Shown here: positions 40,764-52,278 of the stretch, piece by piece | How the letters are laid out: the number at the start of each line of letters is the position of its first letter | Position numbering within the stretch: the first letter of the stretch is position 1 | Assembly: GCF_033115175.1 (NCBI RefSeq) | Contig: NC_084850.1 | Span: 21,049,218 to 21,113,217, forward strand | Source of the DNA: Lepus europaeus | Taxonomy: Eukaryota; Chordata; Mammalia; Lagomorpha; Leporidae | Reading direction: 5' to 3' | DNA: 64,000 bases | Made by a program: the position numbers and the translations under genes | Notes under the pieces: model-generated | Databases searched by the model: none | Told to the model about the DNA's origin: nothing | What the model saw: only the letters and a program-made list of their open reading frames with translations

Positions 40764-41250
40764 TGTAGCAGGATTCATGTACAGAGACAAGACACCAAGG
40801 CCTTTAACAGGGAGTAGTCTTTTATTATTATTTGTGCTGGCATAAGGCCCAGAAGGATTTTTATCCAAAGCCTGAGCCCTGAACAAAGAGGAGTATTATA
40901 TATATTTTAGCTGCTTTGTCTCCCTTATATGGCTACCTGGGTACATTTGATTGGATATTCTAATGCTACATGGTGGCCACAGGAATTGATACAACACTGC
41001 ACAGGCATACATAGTTACCAATGATATTGTTTTCCACATACATACTGCCTAGCAAGGGTTAACATCATCCCTTGGTGGTAACAAGCAGGAACACAAGCAG
41101 ATAGTAGCTGTGCAGGCCAATAGATAATAACTACATTTCATTCCCAGGATAGTTTCCTCCCTTCTTCTTTTGACCTTGGGAAGGCCTCTACCACAACTTT
41201 AATCATGTCAGTTAGAAACAAGCCTAGTTCAAAGACAAAGGCCTCTACCA
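40764..41250 (-). mobile_element. LTR-like sequence, minus (probable endogenous retrovirus LTR)
   Basis: On the minus strand there is a TATA-like 'aaatatatataatactcc', a downstream AATAAA ('aataataataaaag', about 40817-40830) and an end in ...CTACA at 40764. The left boundary TGTAGCA on plus fits an LTR end. The right boundary is unclear because the L1 follows at 41264. Confidence 0.6.
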
Positions 41251-41728
41251 CATGACCATTTCTTTTTTTTTTTATTTAAACTTTTATTTAATGAATATAA
41301 ATTTCCAGTGTACAGCTTATGGATTACAATGGATTCCCCCTCCCATAACTTCCCTCCCACCCGCAACCCTCCCCTCTCCCGCTCCCTCTCCCCTTCCATT
41401 TGCATCAAGATTCATTTTCAATTCTCTTTATATACAGAAGATCAATTTAGTATAAAGGTTTCAACAGTTTGCACCCACATAGACACACAAAGTGAAACAT
41501 ACTGTTTGAGTACTAGTTATAGCATTAAATCACAATGTACAGCACATTAAGGACAGAGATCCCACATGAGGAGCAAGTGCACAGTGGCTCCTGTTGTTGA
41601 CCCAACAAATTGACACTCTAGTTTATGGCGCCAGTAACCATCCTAGGCTGTCGTCATGAGTTGCCAAGGCTATGGAAGCCTTCCAAGTTTGCCGACTCTG
41701 ATCATATTTAGACAAGGTCATAAAAGAC

Positions 41729-44385
41729 AGAGTGAGGATAGTAACCAATGATCCTAAGAGTGGCATTTACCAGGTTTGAACAATTATACAGCATTAAGTG
41801 GGGAAGAGGACCATCAGTACACACAGGTTGGGAGTAGAGCCATTGGTGGTAGAGTAGAGGTTATGATTACAAAGGAATGAGGCCCAAGTGCACTAGACAG
41901 GGTCTAGAACAAAGGACAGAGTCATTATTAGAGGAGCTAAGAAAGGTGCTGTCTAAGCTACAATTAAGTTTTCTGATTGAGAGGCAAATAGAACCTGATA
42001 GAAGGGGCTTGATAATAATCTGGTGGGCTTTAGGCCTTGTAAGTTAAGAGGCCCAGACCTATCTATCTCTTCACATGGGGTATATCCTAAGGGAGGTGTG
42101 AACCTCCTAGGGGAAGGCACTCTGTTGACTTTCATTACTTGGCTGGCCTGGGAGGAGAGCTGGCCAGGTAAAGGCAGGTGGCATCTCTAACAAGAAATTT
42201 ACAGTTCTGCCTGCAATGTTGCTGACCCTACTTGACCATCCCCTCAGCTGCAGTGGTCACTTTGGAAGTTGGGCTGAGTGAAGGGCTTTTCAGCTTAGAG
42301 CCAATAAGATCTGTGGCTCTGACCTGGGCATCCTTCGACTCCAGGGCAGGTCCATTTCCAGTGATCCAACTCTTGGCAGAGCTGCCAGGGCTCTTCACAA
42401 GCTGACTTCTGCTGAAGCCCAGGCTTACCACATTGAAAGCCACTGCAGTGGACTGGCCTGTTGGGTCTCCTTGAGGGCAGATCACTGTACAGATCAGCCA
42501 TTAATAGGCCTGCCACCCATTGCTTCTGATGCCGAGCTTTTTTTTCCTCCTGGTTTGTGTTAAAGCAGACCAGAGGATGCAAGTCAAGGGAGTGCCCATG
42601 TCCCATCTCTAATCTTCGGTGGCCTGAACTACAAGTCTATAGTCATAGGCATGTTCTGTAGTAGTTTTTCTAAGGTAGACAATGCCCATGAGGAAAATTA
42701 TATTCTCACTTAAAAACTTTCTTTCCCTTTGGTCTGAAAGGGAGGTTTTTTCTACTTACTGTATACTTCGCTGATGGCGAAGTGAATCTAGCTATGAGAT
42801 TATTATTTAAGTTCTGATTTTGGCTATGCTATTACAGAAAAATGTTAGCTATCTCTTTTATAAGGTCTAAAGATTAAATTGTGCATCCTGCAGATTCCTT
42901 CATAATAGAATTAGTTTCCTACCTTGAAGAGAATAGAGAAATGAAAGAACAAGTTGGGCTTAGAATAGAGAAATGAGGGAGCAAGTCCTAGATCGCTTGC
43001 TGACAATAGCAATATCACATGAATACTTAGCAAATAGTTTCAACCATTAGATAACAACTTAGGAAAACATTTACCAGAAGGTCCAATGCCTTCTATAAAT
43101 TTTAAGAATCATGTATTTGAAAACACCTCTTAAATATCTAACATGGTGTAGTTTGTTTAACCAGTAAACTTAAGCACAACCATATAAAATGTTTTTAGTT
43201 TCTTTCTACCAACAAGTTTAAAACATATGATACACAGATTCAGGTCCCACAAATTAAATTGTATCTTTGATTGATTTTAGCAGCTTAAATTTATGAACAA
43301 TCTTATCTACAAGCCATTTAAAATAAAACTCTTAATAAAATTTCCCCATGTGGACATACAATATGTACACACATATAACATAGCATGATAGACCAATATA
43401 GCAATTTTAATAATAGCTTTTAAAATCTTTAACTCTTTTTGTAAATTGCCAATTGATTTGAATTGCTTTTTGTTTTTAGTAACCTCAGTTAACCATACTT
43501 TCTCTCAGTTGGTACTGTTAATACATTATTGGCTTCATCTGTTTACAGAGCCACCCCAAAGTACTGAATACAATGGAAGTGGCTGGAAAAAGTCCATAGG
43601 AATCTATAGGAGGACAGCTAAACACAGAACCAACAACGCTTTAGTTTTATGAGCAGCAGATCATATATAACTATGGATGACAAAAGGCTTTAAGTCGCCA
43701 TGTTTAAAATTATAAACTCATCAACCAACAAGAGTCACTTGCTTACTTCACACTATTTTTGAAAGCTTCTGCAGGATTTTACAAGTATTTAACCCTTTAG
43801 GCCTCTGGGGCTTTCTCATTAAGATAACTATCATGTCTAGTAACACAAGATCATTAGACTTTTTAATTCTCAAACATTTGTATTGATAGCATTTTCCATT
43901 ATAGAAACTAAAGTTTGGTACCACATCACATCTTGACAGTACTTCTAATATGATCCAAATAGCCTGATTAGTTGGTGTCTCTATAAGATGAGAGACATAG
44001 GTCCTTCGATTTTTTCAGTTGGGCCCAAACTGGAAAAACCAAAGTCCAGGATTTACTGGAAATTTTAGAGACCAGATTGTTTGAAACTTTGATTTTTTGA
44101 ATGCCTGTCAAGAATGCCAAGAAGGCTCAAAATCCAAAATATCTGGTTGAAATAAGATTCCTTAAAATCATGACATAACATAGACCAAATTTGATCTTGT
44201 TACAAGGTGATTATTCAAATCTTTGAAAATGAGCACATATTTAAATAACCCATAGCTCTTAATAAAAATTCAGCTGTTTTTGAACAATTAGAATTTAACA
44301 GACATCAAGAGAACATAGTAGATTACTTTAACACATTGCTTTAACAGAGCATCAGAGTTTAATTCTATGTCAAAGAGAAATTGAG
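41729..44385. other. Non-L1 segment inside the L1 insertion, retrovirus-like in part
   Basis: The left breakpoint lies in the L1 3'UTR after 'gacaaggtcat'; the right breakpoint lies in the ORF1-ORF2 spacer before 'cttcctgtgatc'. The left third contains a gag/pro remnant on the minus strand (41950-42620). The right 1.7 kb is AT-rich, without open frames, and not recognised; it may be further retroviral internal sequence. Confidence 0.7.
41950..42620 (-). pseudogene. Endogenous retrovirus gag-pro remnant
   Basis: Minus strand: a degraded nucleocapsid with two zinc-knuckle-like clusters. The first shows CGKPG followed by SAC, but the histidine is lost. The second, about 42345-42385, shows C..LDHWKWTC. 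A protease-like start follows near 42200 (NIAGRTVNFLLE), where the catalytic aspartate position is substituted. Several frame changes make it inactive. The family is not named. Confidence 0.6.
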
Positions 44386-44420
44386 CTTCCTGTGATCTTT
44401 TGCTGTGAGGTTTCCTTCCT

Positions 44421-45482
44421 TTACCTTCTTTCATATTGGTGACCATGTTTCTGTGTTTCTGTGTGTAACACATCTTTAAGCATCTTTTGCAGGGCAGAAT
44501 GAGTGGTAACACATTCTTTCAGTTTCTGTTTGCTATGAAAAGTCTTAATTTCACCTTCATTCACAAATGAGAGCTTTGCAGGAGATAATATTCTGGGCTG
44601 GCAGTTTTTCTCTCTTAGTACCTGGGCTACGTCTCGCCATTCCCTTCTAGCTTGTAGGGTTTCTGATGAGAAGTCTGCTGTGAGTCTAATTGGAGATCCT
44701 CTAAGAGTAATCTGACGTTTCTCTCTTGCACATTTTAGGATCTTTTCTTTGTGTTTCACTGTGGTGAGTTTGATTACAACATGTCGTGGTGAGGATCTCT
44801 TTTGGTCATGTTTATTAGGGGTTCTATAAGCTTCCTGTACTAAGATGCCTCTGTCCTTCTCCAAACCTGGGAAATTTTCTGCTAGTATCTCACTGAAAAT
44901 GCCTTCTAATCCTTTCTCCCTCTCCATGCCTTCAGGAACTCCTAGAACCCGAATGTTGGGTTTTTTAATAGTATCCTGTAGATTCCCGACAATAATTTTT
45001 AGATTTCTAATTTCTTCTTCTTTTCTTTGGTTTGCCTGTTTCCTTTCCTGTTCTCTGTCTTCTAAGTCCGATATTCTCTCTTCTGCTTCGCCCATTCTGT
45101 TTTTAAGGCTCTCTAATGTGTTTGTCATTTGATCTATTGAATTCTTCATTTCATTATGATTTCTCGTCACTATCACAGTTTCATGTTCTACTAGTTGTTT
45201 CATTTCATTTTGATTCCTCCTTAATATTTCTTTTTCACGAGAGAGATTTTCTATCTTGTCCACTAAGGATTTCTGTAGTTCAAGAATTTGTTTTTGAGAA
45301 CTTCTTAATGTTCTTATCAATGTTTTGAAATCCGCTTCTTGCATTTCCTCTATCTCTTCATCTTCATAATCTTGAATTGGGGTGTCTTTTTCATTTGGGG
45401 GCGTCATAGTGTCTTCCTTGTTCTTGTTACCTCGGTTTTTGCGTTTGTTGTATGGCATGTTGGAGATATTTGGTTTCTTCAC
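44421..45482 (-). CDS. L1 ORF1 protein, intact reading frame
   Basis: An uninterrupted 353-codon frame runs from ATG at 45482 to a stop at 44421. ORF1p is the trimeric RNA-binding chaperone of L1 ribonucleoprotein particles. An acidic/basic N-terminus (about 1-50) precedes coiled-coil heptads (about 55-155; ILELQKSLVDKIENL, LESLKNRMGEAEERI). An RRM-like domain follows (about 165-255; IRVLGVPEGMEREKG), then the C-terminal domain (about 255-345; RHVVIKLTTVKHKEKIL, TADFSSETLQARREW). Length is typical. An inner ATG nine codons in (MPYNKRKNRGN) may be the true start, since the other two copies begin there. The element has no ORF2, so it cannot retrotranspose by itself. Confidence 0.85.
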   Translation of the reverse strand: MKKPNISNMPYNKRKNRGNKNKEDTMTPPNEKDTPIQDYEDEEIEEMQEADFKTLIRTLRSSQKQILELQKSLVDKIENLSREKEILRRNQNEMKQLVEHETVIVTRNHNEMKNSIDQMTNTLESLKNRMGEAEERISDLEDREQERKQANQRKEEEIRNLKIIVGNLQDTIKKPNIRVLGVPEGMEREKGLEGIFSEILAENFPGLEKDRGILVQEAYRTPNKHDQKRSSPRHVVIKLTTVKHKEKILKCAREKRQITLRGSPIRLTADFSSETLQARREWRDVAQVLREKNCQPRILSPAKLSFVNEGEIKTFHSKQKLKECVTTHSALQKMLKDVLHTETQKHGHQYERR

Positions 45483-46387
45483 TGTGGTGTTTTTTCTTGT
45501 TACACTATGGCTCTATATTAAGTGGACTGTCTGCTTTCGGTGGAGCCTTAGAGGCTTGAGATAAGTGTGGACTGAGAGCTGGGTTTGGTTCCTCAGAGTT
45601 GAGGGTGTGTCAAAGATGACACTCCCAGGTTAGGTGTGGTAAATCTCTCTCTCTTTTTTTGATTCAAAAGGGAAGTAACTCCGCACAGCTGAACGTAATT
45701 GGAGGTAGTTAGCAGGCAAATGATATACCCACAGGAGCCAGAGATCCGAAGCTCTTTCCCAAGGACCACACAGGGAATCTGTGCTGCCCTCGGTGTGGGC
45801 TCCAATTCTCCTGCAGTCTCCCACTGGGTTGCCAAGTTAGATGCTAATCTCCTGTTATTTCACCCCTCCCCCCAGAGTCAGGTTTTTCTGCTAGGCTCAG
45901 GGCCGGTGCAGACCTGAGGTCGCCCTTCTTATGACGTATGTCCAAAATGGCGCCTGCTCTTTGTCTTGCTCGCCTTTGAGGGGTGAGTGGAGGGAGAGAA
46001 ACTCGTGTCCGTATCGGTCACTTTTTTTCTTTTTTTTTTTCCTTTCTCTCTTCTAGTTAGCCTGGTGAACTTTTCCCCACAGAGTTTCAAGCCTCGTTCC
46101 CTCTAGTCTCCTCTTTCCGCTTGCCCGCTGGTGTCTCGGGCTATTGAGGTTCGGCTCACCTCGCGTTCCAGCGCTGGTGCATTGAGTCTGCCGCTGGTGT
46201 CCCGAACTTGGGCTCCCACGCTCTCCACGCAGGTCCACTGTGAATCACTAGTTCCGGAAGAGTTTCCTCTGCTGTTTCTTCCCCTACTCTTCCTTGACCC
46301 TGCAGTATCTCCACTTATATTAACGTGTGTCTTGACGAACTATCAATGTGCTCCCTTCCTATTCCGCCATCTTGCTGCTCTTCTATC
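45483..46387 (-). promoter_or_regulatory. L1 5'UTR / internal promoter region
   Basis: About 900 bases upstream of the intact ORF1, GC-richer than its surroundings, with 'aaaatggcgcctgctctttgt' near 45945 as in the other copies. The 5' tip is at the target duplication. Confidence 0.78.
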
Positions 46388-46400
46388 CATGACCATTTCT

Positions 46401-46740
46401 GAACCTAGAGACATCCCTATCTCAATCAGTTTGGAAGAACACAAAGTCCCCTGAGGATGTGTTATTAGTAAAGAATGACCTAATCTCAGGCTTCTTGATT
46501 GAGACCTGGTCTTTACCAATCTTTACAAAAAGAAAGAAAGAAAAGAAAAAAAAGTCTTCAACATTCTCCTGATTTCTTACTTGGGCTCTCCCCCTGATTC
46601 TGGCCAGCTCTTCAATTGTTAGCTCAGACTTGGGCTCCTGACCCTGGGGTTTTGCCTGTGTGCTGAGACAGTTCTTCTGCATGTACCAACAGGGTATATA
46701 GTCATATAATACCAACTGCACTTCCGAGTTTCTTCATTTT
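46401..46740 (-). other. Possible old retroviral fragment
   Basis: A minus-strand open piece contains KSELTIEELARIRGRAQVRNQ and then runs into an A/G-rich tract. The composition is reminiscent of a gag segment but I cannot place it. Confidence 0.25.
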
Positions 46741-46915
46741 TACATTTAAACTTGAATTCATCTGTGATTTATATTTATGTGGTATAAAATAAGGATCTCA
46801 ATGCATTTTCTTAAAACAGCTAGCCTATTTTTTCAATATAATTTATTGATTATTCCATAGTTTTCTGTTAATCTGTGGTGCTTTAGGTGTCATGTTTTTC
46901 TTTATGTATTATTAA
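46741..46915 (-). mobile_element. Old L1 fragment, minus
   Basis: Antisense of late ORF2 ('aacttgaattcatctgtgatt', 'ataatttattgattattccat'). Diverged. Confidence 0.5.
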
Positions 46916-47745
46916 GGAAAATTGTGGGGGATTCTGAAGCAGGCTGGGAGAGAGGAGGCAGTGGAACATGAGAGGGAACCATGGGCATTTGGCTCCTTCT
47001 GTGCCTTCAGGGCCTGCTTGGGGTAATCACCACTTCCATTAGATGATGGAGTACAGCTGTTCATTTATAACTTGTTGGATCAGATAACACTCAGGTCATG
47101 ATGGCTCAGGCTACATGCTAACTTGGTTCATGGTGAAATGTTCAGTCTCTAGTAGTACCCAGTAGCAGGATAAGAACTTTTCTCAAAAAGAGGATATTTA
47201 AGGGGCAGCATTGGGGTAGAACAGGTAATGCTTGGCCTAGAGAAAGCAGTGCAATATGGATCAGGTGTTTGGGTCCCTGCTACCTACATGGGAGAGAATA
47301 TATAGCTGTAGAACATGGTCAGGCTTTGCTCCAAAATCCCAAGGGCCTGTCTGCATTGTGATTCACCTACAGGTGTCTAGAAAATACTCAAACACGACCC
47401 CTGTCTGCCACAGACTCTTCAAGCACTATTGGAACTGTGGGATCATATGACTCAAGAGGCAGAGTAGTTTGCACAGCAGCCTGGATCTGTTGCTGAGCCT
47501 GCTCTTCTTCTGGACCCCACTCAAAACTAGCAACTTTTAGGGTCACTTGGTAAATGGGTCAGAGCAACACACTCAAGTTTGCTTCCCTTTTACTTCCCTT
47601 TTAGTTGTGGGAGATGCTAGATGTATCAATTTATCCTTGACCTTAGAAATGATATCTCAATATTTTTCAGATCAGTGGGCTTCTAGAAATTTTACTGAGG
47701 TAGAAGGTTGCAGAATTCTGTTCCACTGCTCTATATATCTGTTCT
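46916..47745. other. Mixed old repeats, no gene
   Basis: 47198-47345 is a degenerate plus-strand C-SINE ('ggggcagcattggggtagaac', 'gctacctacatgggagaga'). About 47440-47720 may be old retroviral pol in antisense, which I could not confirm. Confidence 0.4.
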
Positions 47746-48066
47746 TTTTTTAAAGATGTAGTTATTTATTTGAAAGTCAGAGTTAAACAGTGAGAGAAGG
47801 AAAGGCAGAGAGAGAAAGAGGCCTTCCATCTGCTGGTTCACTCCCCAGTAGGCTGCAATGGCTGGAGCTGTGCCAATCCGAAGCCAAGAGCCAGGAGCTT
47901 CTTCTGGGTCTCCCATGCAGGTGCAGGGGCCCAAGGAATTAGGCCATCTTCTGCTTTCTAACAGAGAGCTGGATCGGAAGAGGAGCTGCTGGGACTCGAA
48001 CTGGCGCCCACATGGGATGCCTGCACTGCTGATGGTGGCTTTACCCACTTCGCCACAGAGCTGGCA
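47746..48066 (-). mobile_element. C-SINE, minus, with TSD
   Basis: 'taaagatgtagttatttatttgaaag', reversed body, ending 'cgccacagagctggcac'. Flanks 'ctatatatctgttct' at about 47731 and 48068 form the target duplication. Confidence 0.93.
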
Positions 48067-48210
48067 CCTATATATCTGTTCTAAAACTGGTAACAACACT
48101 GAGTTGATTACTATAGCTTAGTTATGAGTTTTTGGAGTTGGGAAGTATGATTCCTATAACTTTGTTCTTTTGCAAGATAGTTTTGACTGTTCTGGGTCTC
48201 TTGAAATTGT
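48067..48210 (-). mobile_element. Old L1 fragment, minus, split by the SINE
   Basis: Antisense ORF2-like: 'gattactatagcttagttatgag', 'gggaagtatgattcctataac', 'actgttctgggtctcttg'. Confidence 0.6.
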
Positions 48211-48493
48211 GTAGTTAATGGAAGACTCATGGGGTAATTACAGTGTAGGATCCTCAGATTATGGATTAAAGAAATCCCATGTGTAATAGAAAATTATATG
48301 ACTTTTTTATACATGATAAGCTCTGTTTATTAGCTCTGATAATCTCACAAAGATGTCCCCCACACAATCAAGTTCTTAACAAACAAATTATTAAAATCAC
48401 ACAGCAGTAGAGTCTATCCTTAAATAACTGTACAGAGTAGGTGCTCTGGCTTTTATTCACCATTTTTAATGACTTTTGAAAAATAATGGCATT

Positions 48494-48842
48494 GAGCCGG
48501 CGCCGCAGCTCAATAGGGTAATCCTCCGCCTTGCGGCGCCGGCACACCAGGTTCTAGTCCCGATTGGGGCGCTGGATTCTGTCCCGGTTGCCCCTCTTCC
48601 AGGCCAGCTCTCTGCTGTGGCCCGGGAGTGTAGTGGAGGATGGCCCAAGTGCTTGGGCCCTGCACTCGCATGGGAGACCAGGAGGAAACACCTGGCTTCT
48701 GGCTTTGGATCAGCGTGGTGCGCCAGCTGCAGCGCGCCAGCTGCGGCGGCCATTGGAGGGTGAACCAACAGCAAAGGAAGACCTTTCTCTCTCTCTCTCT
48801 CTCACTGTCCACTCTGCCTGTCGAAAATAAAAAAGAAGGAAA
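48494..48842 (+). mobile_element. C-SINE, poly-A-tailed subtype, with TSD
   Basis: 'gagccggcgccgcagctcaatagg' head, tail 'ctgcctgtcgaaaataaaaa'. Perfect 16-bp duplication GAAAAATAATGGCATT at 48478-48493 and 48843-48858. A short internal repeat 'gcgccagctgc' occurs twice near 48720. Confidence 0.96.
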
Positions 48843-48996
48843 GAAAAATAATGGCATTACTACTGGTAGTTCCCTGAAGAGAATGTTTGACCAAGGGGCC
48901 ACAAGCGACCATGTATCTGCAAATATCAAGTAGGAAGTGGGTGCTATTAGTCCTTCCTATTCATAAAATCAGCTATGCACAGTAGAAGTCCATCAG

Positions 48997-49245
48997 GGGC
49001 CAGCACTGCGGCTCACTAGGCTAATCCTCTGCCTGAGGTGCCGGCACTCCGGGTTCTAGTCCCGGTTGGGGTGCTGGTTCTGTCCCGGTTGCTCCTCTTC
49101 CAGTCCAGCTCTCTGCTGTGGCCCAGGAAGGCAGTGGAGGATAGCCCAAGTGCTTAGGCCTGCATCTGCATGGGAGACCAGGAGGAAACACCTGGCTTCT
49201 GGCTTTGGATCAGTGCAGCGTGCTGGCTATAGTGTCCATTCTCTC

Positions 49246-49276
<31 letters not shown>

Positions 49277-49312
49277 TTTTCTCTCACTGTCTAACTCTGC
49301 CTGTCTAAAAAA
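48997..49312 (+). mobile_element. C-SINE, poly-A-tailed subtype, with TSD
   Basis: Head 'gggccagcactgcggctcactagg', expanded CT tract at 49239-49282, tail 'ctgcctgtctaaaaa'. Target duplication AAGTCCATCAG at 48986-48996 and 49313-49323. Confidence 0.95.
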
Positions 49313-49323
49313 AAGTCCATCAG

Positions 49324-49792
49324 AAGATGGAAATGCCACATGCATGATCAAACCCAAGCAGTAGCAGAAGATGCAATAAACTGAATGAGCAAGTAGCTCA
49401 GATCTATATGCCAACCCTATGTTTGCATCAGTGTCTCTAACCCAACTTTTTCCTTCAGTTACATGAATAAGGGAAGTCACACACTGCTAGTTGAAGGAGA
49501 AGGCAAAGGACCAAGCTCAGTTTATCAGTGGGTTGTTTCAGTATGAGAGTCCAAATCTGAAATGAATGTCATCATTGCTTTTCTTAGGATGGTGTTCTGG
49601 ATAGTTAGTGAAGCAGTACCATCATTCCAATAGGTAGAGATGTGAGCAGCGGACGTGGGCATTTACTTTGTGTGGAAGGATATGTGGCCTAAGGTGAATG
49701 TACAGCCTTGTGGTTATTAATCAATTACCTGGCTCTTTGGCCTGGAAGGAAAAGGACTAGAAGATTAGAAACAAATATTTTGGAGGTAAAAG
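49324..49792. other. Unassigned interval
   Basis: No recognisable gene or repeat. Confidence 0.45.
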
Positions 49793-50247
49793 TGTTATGG
49801 GTTAACTTAAGCTGAAATTTAATATTTTGGGTTCTTATCATTTACTTAGATAAGAATTCTAAGTACCAGCTCAAACAAGATATGCAACATGATAAGGTTT
49901 AAGATTTATTTGGAGAGTGAGAGAAATACACAGGACCATGATGACTTTATTAAGGGGAAGTGGGTCAGAAAGAGTAAACAGGGAGTTTCATACCAATTGT
50001 TTTCAAGGGACAGGCCAAAGGCTGCCAATGAGAGGGCACACGAGTGGGAGAGCGGTAAGAGGGCAGGCAAGTGAAGCACAGAAGATGGGGGTAGCTCAGC
50101 ACTCTCCAGCCTCTTATTTGCTTCCAAAAGGGGAGTGGTTACATAGTCTGATTGACAGGTGGGTGGATACAGGTGAGATCATGTAGGGGCAAGGCACTGT
50201 GGCCTCCAGCTCATGAGCCTAATCCTATCTCCCTGACTAGTCTCATA
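49793..50247 (-). mobile_element. LTR, minus strand (same family as 52279-52742)
   Basis: The left part 'gcaacatgataaggttta', 'acacaggaccatgatgacttta' and right part 'ggggagtggttacatag', 'ctccctgactagtct' align in order with 52279-52742. AATAAA-type signals (TTTATT on plus) lie near 49905 and 49945. Confidence 0.75.
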
Positions 50248-50517
50248 TTGTTAGCATGTGCATGGATAAATGGACATTGTTCAGAGAGTAAATATGTTTT
50301 AATCACATATTCATGTTTACTAAACAGCATATATCATGGAAGAAGCACTGAATAACTGAGTAGACATAGCAATTCAGTCAATAGACATTACTAAGCATTC
50401 ATCACCACAGAAATGGCATAAAGACACATGGAAGGAGTTTATATGTTGGCAAAAATTAAAGTTGTTCATACATCAAAGAGTTTGGAATCCTATGTAAAAG
50501 GTCAATATAGTTACTAT

Positions 50518-50919
50518 TTTAAGGAAAAGGGGTGCAGAACAGAGAGGAGACTGGGTATGAAATTAGAGCCAAAACAAATTTATTTGCAGATGTGGCCAAC
50601 TGCTAGTGTGCTCGTAGACTAAACACATGGCAGAGGGCCCAGTCCTCAGTGGGCTGGGCCTTATATATCTTAGGGTGGCTAAAGGTCCAGAGGTGGGGTG
50701 AGGGGTGGTAGACAGAGATGAATTTCTCTATAAAAGTTTTTCAGGTTTCAAACTAGCTTGCAAACCTGGAAAAGAATTCAGGGAGTGGGGTGGGGAACAA
50801 TACAGGTGTGAGACTGAACTGGTCTCTTGAAAGGATGCAGGGGTAAGGGGTAAATTCCAATTTTATCTACTCTCTAGCAAGGAGCTAGAATGGCTGAGGC
50901 TTATGTCCTTGTTCCATCA
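50518..50919 (-). mobile_element. LTR, minus strand (same family as 53538-54306)
   Basis: Aligns in order with 53538-54306 ('cagaacagagaggagac', 'gtgagactgaactggtctcttgaaag', 'aatggctgaggcttatgtcc'). On minus: TATA 'agatatataaggcccagccc' near 50665 and AATAAA near 50580. Ends 'gttccatca' at 50919. Confidence 0.8.
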
Positions 50920-50982
50920 ACTATTATCTCTGAATTTACAACCTCTTTGCAATGGAGACCTATACTAAGCCACCAACAAATT

Positions 50983-51323
50983 ACATTTTTTAAAAGATTT
51001 ATTTATTTGAAAGAGAGAGATCTTCTGTTTGCTGGTTTACTCCTCAGATGGCAGCAACAGCCTGGGGCTGGGTCAGTCTGAAACCAGGAATCATGAGATT
51101 CTTCCAGGTCTCCCACATGGATGGCAGAGGCCTAAACACTTGGTCCATCTTCCTCTGTTTTCCCAGGGCAACTAGCAGGGAGCTGGATCTGAAATGTGTC
51201 AACTGGGACTTGAACCTGGGACTTGCCACAATGCTCCCCCTTTAAAGATTTATTTATTTATTTGAAAGTCAGAGTTACACAAGGTGAGGGGGCACATAGA
51301 AAGAGATCAGGAGAGGGAGAGAA
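50983..51323 (-). mobile_element. Two tandem C-SINE pieces, minus
   Basis: A SINE (about 50983-51238) ends 'gggacttgccacaatgct'. The tail end of a second starts 'aaagatttatttatttatttgaaag' at 51244. The pair is flanked by 'aacaaattaca' at about 50975 and 51324, suggesting one target site. Confidence 0.8.
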
Positions 51324-51512
51324 CAAATTACAATTTCTAAAGGGGTCCACAAGCTGGCTTTGTGTCACAGTGGGTTAAGCCACAGCCTGTGATGCCAACA
51401 ACCCATATGGGCGCTGGTTCAGATCCCAGATGCTCCACTTCCAATCCAGCTCTCTGCTAATGTGCCTGGGAGAAACAGCAGAAGATGGACCAAGTGCTTG
51501 GGCACCTGCATC

Positions 51513-52186
51513 TGTTAGGTAGGAAGTCAGATATGAGCTTATGTGTGTGTGACAAAGGCCTAAGGAGACATTTACGTCCAGCATATGCATCTCAAAGTCA
51601 TCCCGATAACGTTTCGGGGCAGCCCAGTATTTGCATCCTGCCCTGCCCCTTCTACCCGATAACCTGCCAGGTGGGGGTCTCTGCCCCTTCTGCCTGATAT
51701 CTGCATTTGAAATATCCTGCTCCAGATCCTGATCCTCCAGGGGGCCCTGCCCATCCTTCCTCTAACCGGGACGATGCCAGCCAGGCTTCCCCCTGTCTGA
51801 TAACTTCAGGGAGAAAACTCAGATAGGAGTTTTTAGTATTTACATCCATAAAGTCTTTTGTTTCAGGAGGAGATGTGAGAAGACAAAGATCCATCCCCTT
51901 AAAAACCCCTGGCCTCAACCAGACTGCGCGCTCAGCCCTCTGCCTTGCTGCTAAGCCGCCTGCCTGGCCTGCCCAGGTGTACTCTCTCCACTCAGCCATG
52001 TAACCTTGCTCTCCCCAGTGCAAGCGACTGGGCACTCTCTCTCAGGTTCTGTTTGAAGAGGTGCCCATCTGTTCTTACGATGTCCCTTCCCTAATAAACC
52101 TTGCTATTTTACTTTCCACTACTCTCTGTCTCATGCCTGAATTCTTTCTTGTGTGAAGACAAGAACCCTGCCATTCACTGGTAACA
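51513..52186 (+). mobile_element. Solo LTR, plus strand, inside the SINE, with 4-bp TSD
   Basis: 674 bp, begins TGTTAGG and ends GGTAACA (inverted TGTTA/TAACA termini). A 4-bp duplication CATC lies at 51509-51512 and 52187-52190 and restores the SINE when removed. TATA-like 'ccttaaaaac' at about 51898; AATAAA at 52093-52098. A 4-bp duplication is typical of gammaretrovirus-like (class I) elements. Confidence 0.93.
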
Positions 52187-52278
52187 CATCCACGTGGGAG
52201 ACCCGGGTGAAAAATCCCGGCTCCTAGCTTTGTCCTGGCCCAACCCCGGGGCCATTGCAGCCATGTGAAGAGTGATCT

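Larger units (their letters stand above)
41264..46387 (-). mobile_element. LINE-1, minus strand, full 5' end and 3' end, ORF2 replaced by foreign sequence
   Basis: Perfect 13-bp duplication CATGACCATTTCT at 41251-41263 and 46388-46400 brackets the unit. Left: poly-A complement and 3'UTR (41264-41728). Right: 5'UTR and ORF1 (about 44386-46387). Between these, where ORF2 is expected, are 2.65 kb unrelated to L1 (41729-44385). The two L1 parts alone would be about 2.5 kb. Confidence 0.9.
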
